NCBI GenBank assembly: GCA_009761415.1
Contig: QUOL01000020.1
Location: 124,001-188,000 of the forward strand
Reading direction: 5' to 3'
From: Sarcomyxa edulis
Lineage: Eukaryota > Basidiomycota > Agaricomycetes > Agaricales > Mycenaceae
Length of the DNA: 64,000 bases
Position 1 is the stretch's first letter. Every line of letters begins with the position of its first letter. The notes beneath the pieces are model-generated. The model was not told the origin of the DNA. It was given only the letters and a program-made list of their open reading frames with translations, and made no database searches. The position numbers and the translations under genes were made by a program. This document shows, one piece after another, positions 33,531 through 45,067 of the stretch.

Positions 33531-35732
33531 ATGCATAAGGGCCTCTGGAAAGGTTGCTCACGTCATGTAATGGGATGCCATGCCACACGGCTCACTCTCC
33601 AGTCGACACCCTTCGGTTCTGTTCCAACTTCCCCGCTTCTTCGTACAAGTTTAATCAACGCGGGATCACCTCGATCGGCTCGTACTTTTCATCGTGAAGC
33701 TCGGGGCGTACTTTGGCGTAAACCTGCATCCGTCTTGGAACGACGCGGTATCCGTCACATTTCTTGGATTCCGAAGCTAAATACCCGACCCGTCGAATTT
33801 AACGGTCTATCTGACGGTCAGGAGGAGGCAGCTAAATCGGCCATATTAGAGAAAGTCATGAAAACACGTCAGCCGACTGATCTGATGCTACGCTGTGAGC
33901 CCACTTACCACCCAATGCAAACGAGCGCATGCTTCAGAGTTTACTAACAGAGCCTCCGTCCAATAGGCACCGTACTAGATGCAGAAGGTACGAGCATAGC
34001 TTGCGTTTGCTGCGGCCGGAACTTGCGCGCTGAACAGTTTCAATTTGATGCGCTTAGGCAATGTAAAATCGATTTCTGGTCAATTCAAAAAGTCCGATTT
34101 ATGTGCAGAGCATCGTTTAAATGTACGTTCAACTCCCATGATGTTCCAAATACCATCAGCTCACAGCCGGAGATGAAAGCCCCGTGACTTGCGGAAAATC
34201 GATTCAAGAGTCCCCAATCTTGTTCCCACCATTCTTGTCCGAAAGGAAGCTATCTTGGTAACCGCAGGTCTCCTTCTACCCCATAACTCCACCAATTTAT
34301 CCTTCTCTCCCCAGGTAAACATTCTCCACATCCGAGCCTTGGTGAAAGCAGATGCGGTCATACTTTTCGACACCTACGGTTCTGCAGACTCTAGACTTCA
34401 TTCCGTGTTTTTATACCATATTGAGGTGAACCGCCTTTCATTGCTAGTTACCTCCGCTCAAACTAATCGCATGAGCCTTGTTTCCAGCATAACCTCAAAG
34501 CCAAAGGCTCGGGGTCTCCATACGAGTTCCGGTAAGCCTCCCCAGCTTATCCTCAAGATCCCACCTTAATCTCCAAAAAATTGCGCCGTAAAGTGCTCTC
34601 GAGTCCATATTGCTCTCCGTGCTGAGCGCTCTCGAGGCCGAGATGGTATTCATCCGTAATCTAGTCGGCGGTCTGCTGGCTGAAATGGAAGATGACATCG
34701 ATCATGACCGTTTCAAACGTCTACTCCACTATTCGAGGCGATTGGCTAGTTTCAAAAATAGAGCTACACTCGTGCGTCCTCTCCTTATCATGCTCCTTTC
34801 GTCCCCACCCAATTCTGCAGTCTAATAACACTTCTTTGGAAAAATTAGGTCGAAGAAGCTTTAGAGGAAGTTCTTGAGCAAGGTAACTACTTCTTCTGGA
34901 TGAGACCTGGGAATCATCCCTGACTTGACGCCATCTTGCTGACTATTCTTCTTACAGACGAGGATTTGAGCGCCATGTATCTGACGGACAAGAAAAATGG
35001 GGTCCCCCACGATACCGACGAACACGAAGACCTCGAGGTACTTTTGGAGTCATTTTCAAAGCAAGTAGAGGAAATCGTCAACGAGGCTGAAAACATAGAG
35101 GTACGTTGTATATCCATTCCACTTTCATATTCGACTACTAAGTGTACACGTTTTGTCTTTCAGAGTAATGTACAATCCACACAAGAAATCGTAGAACTAA
35201 TTTTAGACTCCAATCGTAATTCTCTTCTCGCCCTGGACCTCAAGGTACGTTCTTACTCCTATCTGACGTGTCGTTCCAATAGACCTTCCCCCTCCTGTCT
35301 TATAGGTATCAATCGGCACTATGGGCATCGGCACTGGGGCCCTTGTCGCAGGTCTGTTCGGAATGAATGTTCGTCGACTCGCAGTCTATGACTAGCCATT
35401 CATCGATCTGACATATCCGTCCGTATTGTTCCAATAGTTGACCAGTAACTTCGAGCAAACGCCGTATGCATTCTACGCGATGTCCGGAGTTTCTTCCGCT
35501 ATTGCGTTGTTCGTCGCATGGGTCGGTCTACGAAGGTTCGTCCTGTCATTCATGTCTCCCATATCAATGCCACTCTCAGCCATTCAACCATTAAATTATT
35601 GGATCTCTTAGGTTGGCTAAAATCCGGAAAATTGGCTTGTCCGATAATAACAACAACAGCAAAAAATCCCGAAACCGGCAGCCTTGGTTGCAACTGCCCC
35701 TCAGAAGGCGTAATACAGAAGGATGGTCTTGA
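33531..35732 (+). CDS. MRS2: mitochondrial inner-membrane magnesium channel MRS2 (CorA family)
   Basis: Thirteen exons: 33531-33894, 33967-33987, 34058-34122, 34180-34257, 34315-34425, 34488-34531, 34594-34771, 34849-34882, 34958-35100, 35164-35244, 35306-35368, 35438-35535, 35612-35732; 466 residues, phases close at every junction. The Arg-rich N-terminus fits a mitochondrial presequence. Then CTVLDAEGNV, DLCAEHRLNPRDLRKIDSRVPNLVPTILVR (the Mrs2 signature), ALESILLSVLSALEAEM helices, MYLTDKK, and the first membrane helix ending in the obligatory GMN (LVAGLFGMN), split by an intron directly after GMN. The second helix is AIALFVAWVGLRR; the C-terminus is basic. Family, length and topology agree with fungal Mrs2/Lpe10. 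Confidence 0.95.
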
Positions 35733-37781
35733 CCTTCGTAGATTCTGTTGTCTCTTAGAAGACTGAACGACTCCCCCACCATTCATCACCATATCCCATT
35801 GGCAGGCAACTCTTTGTATCATCAGCACACGCACGCTTGGTTAATTTATGTATCTCCTCATCTCATCTCACAGAGGCTTCTGACATGTATTCAAACCGCC
35901 GGCGACATCGTGGTTCCATTCAAAGTCTCCATTGCCGCAACTGACTTGTTATTTATTCATAGTCAATGACTCTCGATCGTGACTTGCCCTAATTCATTCC
36001 GGGGATCCCATTCCTGCGGCTGTTTACACTATCACTTGGGCCTTGGTCAAGTGATAGATTGCGGCGTCGTGTAAGGAAGCCACTGGGAGAGAAAAAAATT
36101 GTGAAGGTCAGATGACAAGGGGTTACACGCCGCCCAAAATTCGAAGGTGATGTCTCATCCTGTCCGGAGACCAAGTGCTGGTCACGAATTCTGAACCATA
36201 GCCATGATACGAACAAACCAAGGTGAGCCAAGGCATAGGGAATTTGACAGTAAACCACGAAACAGTTGCAACGCAGAACAGACGTACAAAAACAAAGTAC
36301 CGATCTGACGCTTCGAGCTTGGCATAAAGGGACTCTGAACAATCATCTGCGGGCGTCTTGAGACCGCAGAGAACGATGCCATTTTCAAGTCATGACTAGC
36401 GCCACTCCAATCATCCAGTCATGATCTAGCACAAACCGCAGAATTATTCACCCCGAGAGACATACGCATACTGCATCGAGCACTCAACGCGTAATGGCAA
36501 CATTCTTCATCTACAGATGCTGGGACTCGTAGTCGCGGTCCGGAGTTAGTGGGTGAGTTGATGGCGTCCAAGCAGATAAGCGGCCCCCATCCCTGTTCAA
36601 TGTATGTGCGTGTGTGTGGTAAGGAAGAACCGACAGCACGTAATGAACAGGCAAGGTGATATCGCTGAAGATGTGATGTGAAAGAGCAAACTATAAGATA
36701 TTTTTGGAAAAAGGCAAGTGGCACACCCATCGAAGGAGGAAGGTGTGGCCCGGCGGCTGCATTTTGAGACGATGATGAGGCGAAGTAGGAGCGAGAAACA
36801 GCCAGTCATTCAATGGAATTCAAGTCGACCGTTATGAAGCATGATCAGGTACCTCGGTTTCGAAATAGAGTGATACATACGAGCAGGTGACGCCTGAATC
36901 CGGCGGGGGGACAAAATTGTACAAGTACCGCGGTCTATGTGGGACTAGATTGACGACTTATGGACACTCGTTCCTAAGTCCTAAGGTGGTCGAGCTAACG
37001 GTCCGCAACGCCTTAGAGTCTATGAATTAGAAGAGCCATGAAAGGCGTCTAAAATTCGTAGCTTGTATGGTGTGCGTGTGTACAAGCCTGGCCAAGACTT
37101 CAAAAGAGCTCGTAAACTATAGCTGTGACGGGAGATGAGATTCAGACCCCCATTCAGATCTGACTGCGATGTGGAAGCCGAAGTACAGCTGAGCAGAAGC
37201 CCGTTGTCAAGCGCTCGCACATGAGCATCTATATCAGAAAGTTTGTACTAGTACAGACGTGAACACGAAAGATAGAACCAACGAACGCCACCTACACGTA
37301 CTCTTTCGAACTTTGCGGACACCATGGGAGGACGGGCGGGCCACTCAAGCCAAGGAAATATAAAGAGAAGAGGAAGACAAACAGGATAGCAAGAGATGTA
37401 TTGCATGAATGGGGGCCCGAATGAACTTGTTCGCAGGCAAGACAAACCGAAACGAAAAAACAGATAATATGAAAAATGTAGCGTGAAATACATGCACACT
37501 AACAAAACAAAGAGAAGAGGAAGGAGGAACGTCAAAAAGGCGTAAACGTAGAATGAAAGGGTGCGTGTAGAAAGAATTGTAAATCACAACATTAGGCAGC
37601 TCATCGAATTAAAAACCAAGAAACACAACGAAAAGATAGTCCGAAATATCAAATTTCTGTACATTCCGTCTTATACATAAATATGACAGATCTATTGATA
37701 CTCTGGATATGTCATAATCGTAAGCATACGTTAGGAAAAGTACGACACTGACAAGACGACATACCGTTAGAGAGGGGGAGA
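35733..37781. other. long intergenic region
   Basis: About 2 kb between convergent genes. A short - frame beginning near 36373 (MASFSAVSRRPQMIVQSP, 64 codons) is the only frame with a plausible start; it shows no family features and is not called. The part from about 37240 is purine-rich and AT-rich, as in a 3' untranslated region of the next gene. Confidence 0.4.
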
Positions 37782-39632
37782 TCAACGGTTAGGAGGAGGC
37801 ATGTCAGGAATCAGATAATGCACAGGCCGCATATCCCCGAAACTCGACTTGTGGTTCATTTCTGGCATACCAGCAGCATGCGTATGCGATGCAGTCGTTC
37901 CACTCCGCCCACTCCTGGCACTCCTACCACTTCGCACACTACTCCCATCGGCGTCAGAGGCAGTCGCTATGAAACTGACATCGGAGGGCATGTCTGGGGC
38001 GGTGTAGTCGCGGGTGGTGTGAGCGCGGGCACGAGCGGGGGAGGGTGCGTGTGCGGCATAGGATTGACTGATATCGGGAGTATAGGCAGGGACAGGTTTT
38101 CGTGGGGTTCGTCTCGCACCGCCGGAGGAGGAGCGACTCATAGGGGCCGACATAGGGGGGCAGGGAGGATAATCGTTACGAGAGGGACTTGTGGGAGTCA
38201 AGTCCAATCCAGGGTATTTGGAGTAGTCGACCGATACCCGTCTCGGAGATTTCAACTGGTGGTCGGATGTGGACCGTGGACGGCTGAAGTTGTTGTTGGG
38301 GGCGTATGTCTGGCTCTCCCGGTTAATGTTGTGGTGAGTGTTTTGGTTCCCGGAAGACGTGGAGCCTGACGATTGACGAGCATTGTTCGGTCTAGCCACG
38401 GGTAACGCAGCAATAGGATCTGTACCCGAGAAGGGATCCACAGCGTCATTCACAGCGAATTTTTCTTCGAAAGGAGACAAATTGATCGAGTTGACATCTT
38501 CATTGGAGTTGCCTGGAGTCAGGACCTCGCTGTTAGGGTTAGGGTTGTTCATGTTAGTTTGAGATTCGAGGATAGGGCCAATGGAGTCGGACTGAGAGCG
38601 ATGTTTATCTCCTCGAGCTCCTGCACCCATACCAAGACCAGCCGCGTAGGCGTTAGATTTGGATTTTGAAGTTTGTGATGCAGAGCGACTGGAATACGTA
38701 GTGTCAACAGACCCCAACCCACCCCATGCACCCTTAGAACGGCGTGGTGATCGCGGAGAACCGGTAGCAGATGCCGGACGGCAAAGCCGGTAGTTGACGA
38801 AGACTGCGATGATGGCGGCGAGAAGTGCAACCCCTCCAATGACCCCTCCTGCAATCGCTCCTTTATTGACTTTGCTCCCACTGCTGTTTCCAGTAGCTCC
38901 ACTGGCGTTTGCTGCGCTGGAAGTGGTTGGAGTAGAAGTAGCGCTGCTCGTAGTCGATGACGAAGATGAAGCGAGTAAGATGCAAGACGTATCCGGTCCG
39001 TTAGAGACGTAGAACGCATCAGACTGAGATATAGATGTGTCGATGGTCGCCACCAATCTGTACCACCCTTCTGGAACGTTAACAGAGGACCAGTTGTAAG
39101 TCAAAACGTAAGGGTCCACTGATGCAACAATCTTTTCAGTGACGGCTACTGTGGCCGTAGATTGAGAGGCAGAGCTTGTGACAGAGGCCCCTGTAGGGAC
39201 GGCAAGTTCTACGAGAGTGGTTTCCGTAATACCGTCAGACATGGTGTTGATCGCTATGGAGGAGGATGCCGGTGCTGCGCCCTGAGATACACCCCGGTTC
39301 GTTATGGTCAAGGACATAGTGTCTGACGGACCGACATAGACCCAGTTGATAGAAGCAGGTGAGCAGGTAGTGAGACTTGAAACTGAGGAGAAAAGGATGT
39401 AAGGGGTAGATGATCCCGAAGATGAAGAGGATGGTGCGGCAGAGGAGGAGGAAGTGGCATCCGAGGAGCTAGCTTGTCCTGTAAATGGGATAGTATCAGT
39501 GTTGAGAAAAAGCGAGAGCGGATACCACTCACTTCCTACTAGGAATGCATCGCGGGGTGGTAAAGCATGACTCTGAACTGCCAACGCTACGGCAAAGCAG
39601 AGAAGGACAGGGGCCTGGTTGAATCCGTGCAT
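37782..39632 (-). CDS. single-pass Ser/Thr-rich membrane protein (WSC/Mid2-like architecture)
   Basis: Signal peptide (MHGFNQAPVLLCFAVALAVQSHA), a Ser-rich ectodomain with a beta-sandwich-like part (STPYILFSSVSSLTTC, INWVYVGPSDTMSLTITNRG, YNWSSVNVPEGWYRLVATI, SDAFYVSN), a Ser/Thr-rich stalk, one membrane helix (GAIAGGVIGGVALLAAIIAVF), a basic stop-transfer YRLCR, and a cytosolic tail of about 300 residues rich in Ser, Pro and Arg. This is the layout of fungal wall-stress sensors and of many agaricomycete membrane proteins; homology to a named sensor is not shown. A 54-nt segment (39479-39532) with perfect GTGAGT and TTTACAG ends is probably an intron that keeps the frame, so the protein has 616 residues unspliced or 598 spliced. 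Confidence 0.8.
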   Translation of the reverse strand: MHGFNQAPVLLCFAVALAVQSHALPPRDAFLVGSEWYPLSLFLNTDTIPFTGQASSSDATSSSSAAPSSSSSGSSTPYILFSSVSSLTTCSPASINWVYVGPSDTMSLTITNRGVSQGAAPASSSIAINTMSDGITETTLVELAVPTGASVTSSASQSTATVAVTEKIVASVDPYVLTYNWSSVNVPEGWYRLVATIDTSISQSDAFYVSNGPDTSCILLASSSSSTTSSATSTPTTSSAANASGATGNSSGSKVNKGAIAGGVIGGVALLAAIIAVFVNYRLCRPASATGSPRSPRRSKGAWGGLGSVDTTYSSRSASQTSKSKSNAYAAGLGMGAGARGDKHRSQSDSIGPILESQTNMNNPNPNSEVLTPGNSNEDVNSINLSPFEEKFAVNDAVDPFSGTDPIAALPVARPNNARQSSGSTSSGNQNTHHNINRESQTYAPNNNFSRPRSTSDHQLKSPRRVSVDYSKYPGLDLTPTSPSRNDYPPCPPMSAPMSRSSSGGARRTPRKPVPAYTPDISQSYAAHAPSPARARAHTTRDYTAPDMPSDVSFIATASDADGSSVRSGRSARSGRSGTTASHTHAAGMPEMNHKSSFGDMRPVHYLIPDMPPPNR

Positions 39633-40194
39633 CGTAGACTTTTTCGTTCTTGCCCTATTCAGAAGATGAGAAAGGGAAGGTGGCGTTAATGAATGGGAGG
39701 ACCCAAGTAAATGTGTAAACTTTTGAAGCTTACAGAGTCAGACACTGATGCGGAGGAGGATAGCCTCCTCTGATATCAACCCAAGAGCCACCTTTACACA
39801 GCTGTTATGTAGGATCGCAGGCTGTGAAACGGAGGGATTGGCTGGCCGTTAATTGTCCTGGCGGGGAAAAGACAATAACGAAGATGGACGTTCCGTGAAG
39901 GAAGTTGGAAACCAGTTGTGAGAGCATGTGGGGTATTTTGAGGAGACCACGGCGCTAGCCGAGACATTCAATTCAGGAGTTTTTGATTTATTTTTATCAT
40001 CGTTAGGAGAAATTCAGAGACACTGAACCTGAGGGGATCTTTGAAGATACGAAGGGCAGGTATACTGCAATAAAATTCATCGTCGGCTAAACCGAGTTAG
40101 TGAGTGAAAAAAAAGCACTTGAGAACGACGGCGGTCTGAGTGGCTAGACTTGGGCTAGACAGGCCACAAGGCAAACGCCCGAAAGTCAGATACT
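39633..40194. promoter_or_regulatory. promoter region of the Ser/Thr-rich membrane protein
   Basis: No coding frame. Contains a CT-rich block next to the start codon at 39632. The 3' part borders the tRNA gene. Confidence 0.35.
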
Positions 40195-40286
40195 GGTCCA
40201 ATAGTCTAGTGGTTATGATATCTGTCTTACAATTTTCTATTGTATACTCACACAGAAGGTCTCCAGTTCGATCCTGGATTGGACCA
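40195..40286 (+). tRNA. tRNA-Val (anticodon TAC), 19-nt intron
   Basis: Acceptor stem GGTCCAA pairs perfectly with TTGGACC, discriminator A at 40286. D arm GTCTAGTGGTTATGA, T arm CTCCAGTTCGATCCTGGA. Anticodon stem TCTGT (40221-40225) with ACAGA (40252-40256); loop C-T-TAC-A then an intron at 40232-40250. Mature length 73 nt. TTTTT immediately follows as terminator. Confidence 0.93.
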
Positions 40287-40535
40287 TTTTTGATTTTTCC
40301 TGCCGTCACGACTGGTTGGCCACTCGCCATCATAATGAAATTTATTTGCTTGCTGAGATTACCGTTTGATTTGGGAATTCATACAAAACGACAAGCAAGA
40401 GAAACTTGAAAATGTAGATCCGACTGTGTCATTTCTCTTTGATTTCTCTGCCCCCCCGATATTGGTGAAACTGAGTGATTTTTCGGACTTGGAAAGGAAA
40501 CGCCATGCATGAAGGTCGAAAACTCGTAAGGCGAA

Positions 40536-41510
40536 TTACAACTCCCTGATAGACATTATCAGACACCGTCTCGAAGGCCTTTTGGTAGATGTCGAAGATA
40601 CTCACCGATTGAGGATTCTCTGCAACTCGTCCAACACTTGCATCTGAGCTCCCGTCTCGACATAATTCTCCCTATAGTCGCTATGGCTCATATGCAGCCG
40701 CCCACCATACATCTGTAGCGCCGTAATCGCCGTACCAGTCCTACCGTGCCCATATCCACAATATACGAGCGTGGCGCCGCTGGCGGCCTTGTAAGCGGAG
40801 TTCATGGTAGCAAAATTCGACAGAGTCGGTGCAGAGAAATCGGGGAGCCCAATGTGCGTGTAAACAATTCCAGCATGCCTAAGCCTGTCTATTTCGTCCT
40901 GCGACAGGCGGTGCGAATTCAAACTGATGATGTTACGGATCTTGTGGTCGCGGAGGACCCGCACTGCCGCATCGTCCATCTTCTGGTCTGTATCTCTGTC
41001 TCTGTAATACGGTGCGGAGGAGCGCGCCAACTGCCCCGGCACCACCCATTCGAAGCGATGGAATATCTCACCACCAACGCGGTGTAGCCCGATCTGCGTG
41101 TCACTCTCCGCAACCACCATCATGTACATTCCATCGGAGTCAGTGACTGGCTTCACCGGGCAAAGACGGTCTCCAATCGGTACAGCGAGGGAATATCCAC
41201 CCATGCTGACGCGGGTGAAGGTGAGGCACTCCCAAGCGCCCTGGGACTTCGCGTGGCAGCCTAGATGCTCCCACCTATCGCGGCCTAGGAAAGCATTGGT
41301 ATCTTTATTCCTAAAGCCGTAGCGGTTGTTCTTGTCGGTGCGGCAATACCAAACTTGTGAGACATCGTTTTCGACATAAGGCTTGATGCGGAGGCTTTCG
41401 CCAACCGCCGTGAAGACGTTGTTGGTGCCGAAAAGACTAATGATGAAGCAGCCGTCGACGTCGAGGCAGTCGTTGCCGTAGCCAGGAGGACGTGGTGGTT
41501 CTGTTGGCAT
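40536..41510 (-). CDS. CX5R protein phosphatase with N-terminal beta-trefoil-like domain
   Basis: Exons 41510-40606 and 40545-40536; 304 residues, ending in ILNREL. The C-terminal half holds a dual-specificity/tyrosine phosphatase fold: FHRFEWVVPGQLARSSAPYY, VRVLRDHKIRNIISLNS, HIGLPDFSAPT and the P-loop YCGYGHGRTGT (Cys-X5-Arg). The N-terminal 165 residues (FIISLFGTNNVFTAVGESLRIKP, NAFLGRD, HLGCHAKSQGAWECLTFTRV) have the repeating strand pattern of a fascin-like beta-trefoil, possibly a carbohydrate- or protein-binding module. A tandem paralogue lies 968 bp upstream on the same strand and lacks this domain. The last exon of 10 nt is conserved in both. Substrate unknown. Confidence 0.85.
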
Positions 41511-42478
41511 TGATGGAGGGAGAGATTAGAACAACAAAGAGAGGACGAGTCTTGTACGCAGAGAAATAATTGGGTGTCTTCTATCAAGGTGAGAGGGACG
41601 AGGAACGAGAACGGATGAATATTGGGGTGGTTTTATAGTCGACTATACGACGAAGTCTTGTCGATACTGTTTACCCGTCAGACAGTCCTTCCATTACAAC
41701 AAATGCACTTACTGTGGGCACGTCTAGACCTATATGTTCTGTTTTCACAGAACTCCGGGCATTGTTGACAGTCAACTTGACTTGGCGTAACTTCCACATA
41801 GGGATAATCCAGTCATAGTTTATCCCATGAGTTATGGGCAAGGCACTTATTCCCTGCCGGACGTCAGTAGGCAATCTTCTCTGCATTACCCTGCGTGTGA
41901 GTTTTCGCCTCTAACATACCAATGGTTAGAACTCCAACACTTCGATCTATTTGAAAAACGCATGTCAATACAATCAAGCAGCAGACGTACAAGAACACAG
42001 CTTCTAGGCGATACTTTGTTCAATTTGCGCTACCTTATTATGCCTTATTCGCGGACTACCACGCTCCCAACTCGCCACACTATCAAAGGGAAAGTCGAGG
42101 GATGCCACAGAATCAACAAGGAGCTTCAGACACACCAAATATTTCAAATGCGTCTTGTTGAGGATCGAGAAGGTGTGATGTGGGTGAACGATGACCAGAT
42201 GACGTCGCACGGAGTAGAACGACGTGTTGAATGTAAACCTAAGGTGTGTGAGCGGATGGATATGTTGGGACTGGTTTGGGAAGGTCTTGGGGGAAAAGGG
42301 TTTAGTGTTGGGCCACTAATTTATGTGAATAAATGCAAGAATAAATGTTGAAAAGGCTCAGCAATATCCTGTGCCCATGCATAGTAGAAGCGAGGTCGCG
42401 ATTTACAATCTTTGTCATACAGTCAATACAGAACAAGCCAGGGATACAGACGAACATCTTGTAATGCGACGGCACAAG
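41511..42478. other. intergenic between tandem phosphatases
   Basis: Holds the promoter of the downstream paralogue, including the block 41654-41786 that is repeated at 43214-43351. An open + frame at 41827-42351 has no family features and no good start, and is not called. Confidence 0.5.
41654..41786 (+). repeat. duplicated upstream block, copy 1
   Basis: Matches 43214-43351 with scattered differences: shared words include GTCGATACTGTT, the TCTAGACCT run, GACTCC/AACTCC and GTCAA.TTGA.TTGG. Both copies sit about 150-170 bp upstream of a phosphatase start, so the tandem duplication carried the promoter. Confidence 0.7.
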
Positions 42479-43046
42479 TCACAACTCCCTGATGAACCCG
42501 GTATCAGGCATTAATGTCTCGAAAAAAACTCTTCAGAAATGTAGAAGATGCTCACTGATTGAGAGTCCTCTGCAGCTCATCCAGCGCCTTCATCTGACCT
42601 TCACTCTCAACATGATTCTCCCTGTAATCAGCATGGCTCATCTGAAGCCGCCCACCATACATCTGCAACGCCGTGATAGCCGTACCCGTCCTTCCGTGCC
42701 CATACCCACACCAGACAAGTGTAGCGCCGCTACTGGCAGACTTGTACACGGAATTCATGGTAGCAAATTGCGACGGAGTCGGTGCGGAAAAGTCTGGGAG
42801 TCCAATGTGCGTGTAAGTGATCCCAGCATTCCCGAGCTGGTCTATCTCGTTCTGCGTTAGGGACTGCGAATTCAAGCTAATGATATTACTGATCCCATGC
42901 TCGCTGAGCACTCGCACCGCCGCATCGTCGATCTTTTGATGTGTATCCCTGCCCTGATAATATGGTGCTGAGGAACGTGCTAATTTTCCCGGCACTACCC
43001 ATTCAAACCTATGGAATATTCCACCGCCGAGTCGTTCTGATGGCAT
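42479..43046 (-). CDS. CX5R protein phosphatase, short tandem paralogue
   Basis: Exons 43046-42556 and 42488-42479; 166 residues ending TLNQEL. Nearly collinear with the C-terminal half of the neighbour at 40536-41510: GIFHRFEWVVPGKLARSSAPYY, VRVLSEHGISNIISLNS, HIGLPDFSAPTPSQFATMNS and the catalytic WCGYGHGRTGT. It starts MPSERLGGG immediately before the conserved domain, so the beta-trefoil-like part of the longer copy is absent. Intron position and the 10-nt last exon are identical in both. A recent local duplication is likely; which copy is ancestral is not decided by the sequence. Confidence 0.85.
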
Positions 43047-43590
43047 TGTTGGAGGTACTTACGAGACAAGAACAGAGGATAGAGGGAAGATGTGCGCAGG
43101 GGATTATTGGGCGTTGGTCTTGTCTCTTATCGAGATGAAAAGCGCGTGACTCTCGAAGTTTGTTTAATAGACCGAGCTATAAATATCCCACGATAAACCT
43201 GAAGCCTCTAACTTAAGTCGTCGATACTGTTCAAGTTTACTCGTCGGACAGATCTTCTTTTCTCACAGTTGCGCCTATTGCGCGCATGTCTAGACCTGTA
43301 TATTCCGTTTGACAGGACTCCAGGCATCGTTGAGAGTCAATTTGATTTGGGAGGTGTCGATTGAGGACTTGTGTCATTTCTCTGCTTCTGTGCCTAGTAG
43401 ATTAATCATTTCAGACGGTTGGCAGAAGTGAACGGAACCAGAAATGGCTAAGGCTTCACCACTTTGCGCGTTCGAAACCTAGTTCAAAGACAACATATCG
43501 TCGTATTCATCGACAACATGTTACGAAAATATAACCGTAAGCTCATACCTTTCTCGAGTGTAAGCTATCCTAACGCGAGCCACTGCAATC
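43047..43590. other. intergenic, promoter of short phosphatase paralogue
   Basis: Contains the second copy of the duplicated upstream block (43214-43351). The 3' end of the membrane-protein gene follows directly. Confidence 0.5.
43214..43351 (+). repeat. duplicated upstream block, copy 2
   Basis: Partner of 41654-41786. It lies about 168 bp upstream of the start codon of the short phosphatase, at almost the same distance as copy 1 from its gene. Confidence 0.7.
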
Positions 43591-45067
43591 TCAACTCGCC
43601 ACACTATTGACACTTTCATACCACTGAATGACCGACCCGATTAAGAACGCCCATCCGCCCCAGAAGGTCGATAGTGAACTCTGGTAAGCGGCTTTATGGC
43701 TAGAAGCTGCTGCGTATCCGAGAGCACCACATAACATGAACCCGATGCCACCAACAAAATTCCAGACTGTAATAGAGATATAAATGAGTTTGGTACTAAG
43801 TCGAAGTTGTAAGGAAATAGTAGTAGCTTACAGCCAATTTGCCAGCCGAGGGATGTAGGAGCTGGGATGTACCATCTTTTCTGAGTTTCGATCATTAGCA
43901 AGGATCTATGGCCATAGGACTCAAAATTGGGATTTAGGTGACGGGGGAAATAGATAATAGTATGCTTACGCGCTGATGATAAAACCCCAACCGCCTATCA
44001 CTTGTGGTGTCCAAAAAATGCCGTCCAATAGACCAGTGTGTAACTGGAGCGAAGTTTGGATCGAAGGGATAGCGGTGAATCTGTAAAATGAGTCAGTATG
44101 GCCAAAAGGAATGACTAACCCAGAGGGACACGCACCCACTCATCCAGAATATAGTAGCAGCCCAAAACTGCATGAACGCGGCCAAAAATCCGATCTCATG
44201 GAAATACTTCCCTGAAGTTGAGAACCAAATCCAACGCTTACTCTTGGGTTTCTCTGTACTAGTAGGAGTACGCAGATCTGATTCTCGAGTATTAGTACCG
44301 CCTTTCTCGAGCGAAGTATCATCTCCAACACGAGATGGGGGTGAAGGTGAGTCCGTCTTTGCATGTTTCGAACTCGGATGCAAGGCACTCTGGACGCTCC
44401 ATCCGAAATCAGCGACGTCGCTCCGATTCCAAGCTTCCCACATGCCGAAGACTGAGCCAAATTCGAATATTGTTGCGCCTAACCACGCAGTCCAACCCAT
44501 GCTTTCGTTCGCTGTCTCAAAGTGGGCTGAATCGCCGAACGGCAAAAAGCTAGCAAAACCTAGGGAGTGTGGGGTCAAATTCCGAAGCGACTTCTCAGAC
44601 GAAGGATAATCGAACCATTGATGACCCAAACGACACTCCCTATCGTGAATGCCTGTCAATCCATCGTCAGATAGTCCCTACTACACGGAGAGAGAGATCA
44701 GACATACCATAGCGACCCACCAACTTATGTTCCAATACTCGATCCTCGTCATATGTCTGACTCGTTGCAATACATTCTTTCCATGTCTCGAGTGTCCAGA
44801 CTTGGGCGTCATGGCTCTATGCCTGTTCTTACGGTGATCTCGCGAAGTCCATGCAAGAATTAATTCCTTATCATCATCTGGAGAGTGAGCCCTTTGCAGA
44901 CTTGCATGGGTTGGATGGAAATAAGAACGAAATAGCTTTGGGAGTGCATTTCGTGACGAATCGTTGACGAGTTTTACAGATGGATGGAGAGTGAGATGCC
45001 ATTTATACTTCAATGCTGCTGTTCCGTGGAGTGAATCATGAGTGTTAGCCGTATTTTTGTCCTTCAT
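43591..45067 (-). CDS. multi-pass integral membrane protein, unknown function
   Basis: Starts at 45067 (MKDKNTANTHDSLHGTAALKY); the basic N-terminal region of about 115 residues is followed by IEYWNISWWVAMV, then FTIGSVVWVINGSIIF as an exon near 44660, GWTAWLGATIFEFGSVFGMWEAWN, an 80-residue hydrophilic loop, GFLAAFMQFWAATIFWMSG, LHTGLLDGIFWTPQVIGGWGFIIS, LWNFVGGIGFMLCGALGYAAS and WGGWAFLIGSVIQWYESVNSVAS, which ends at 43591. Seven or eight membrane spans. I know similar uncharacterised proteins in basidiomycetes but no function. At least five introns; exact junctions were not all verified. Shares a 359-bp divergent promoter with PIG-A. Confidence 0.75.

Noticed and set aside
41827..42351. 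A 174-codon + strand frame between the phosphatases
   Set aside because: Weak start codon, overlaps the duplicated promoter region, no homologous frame near the second copy.
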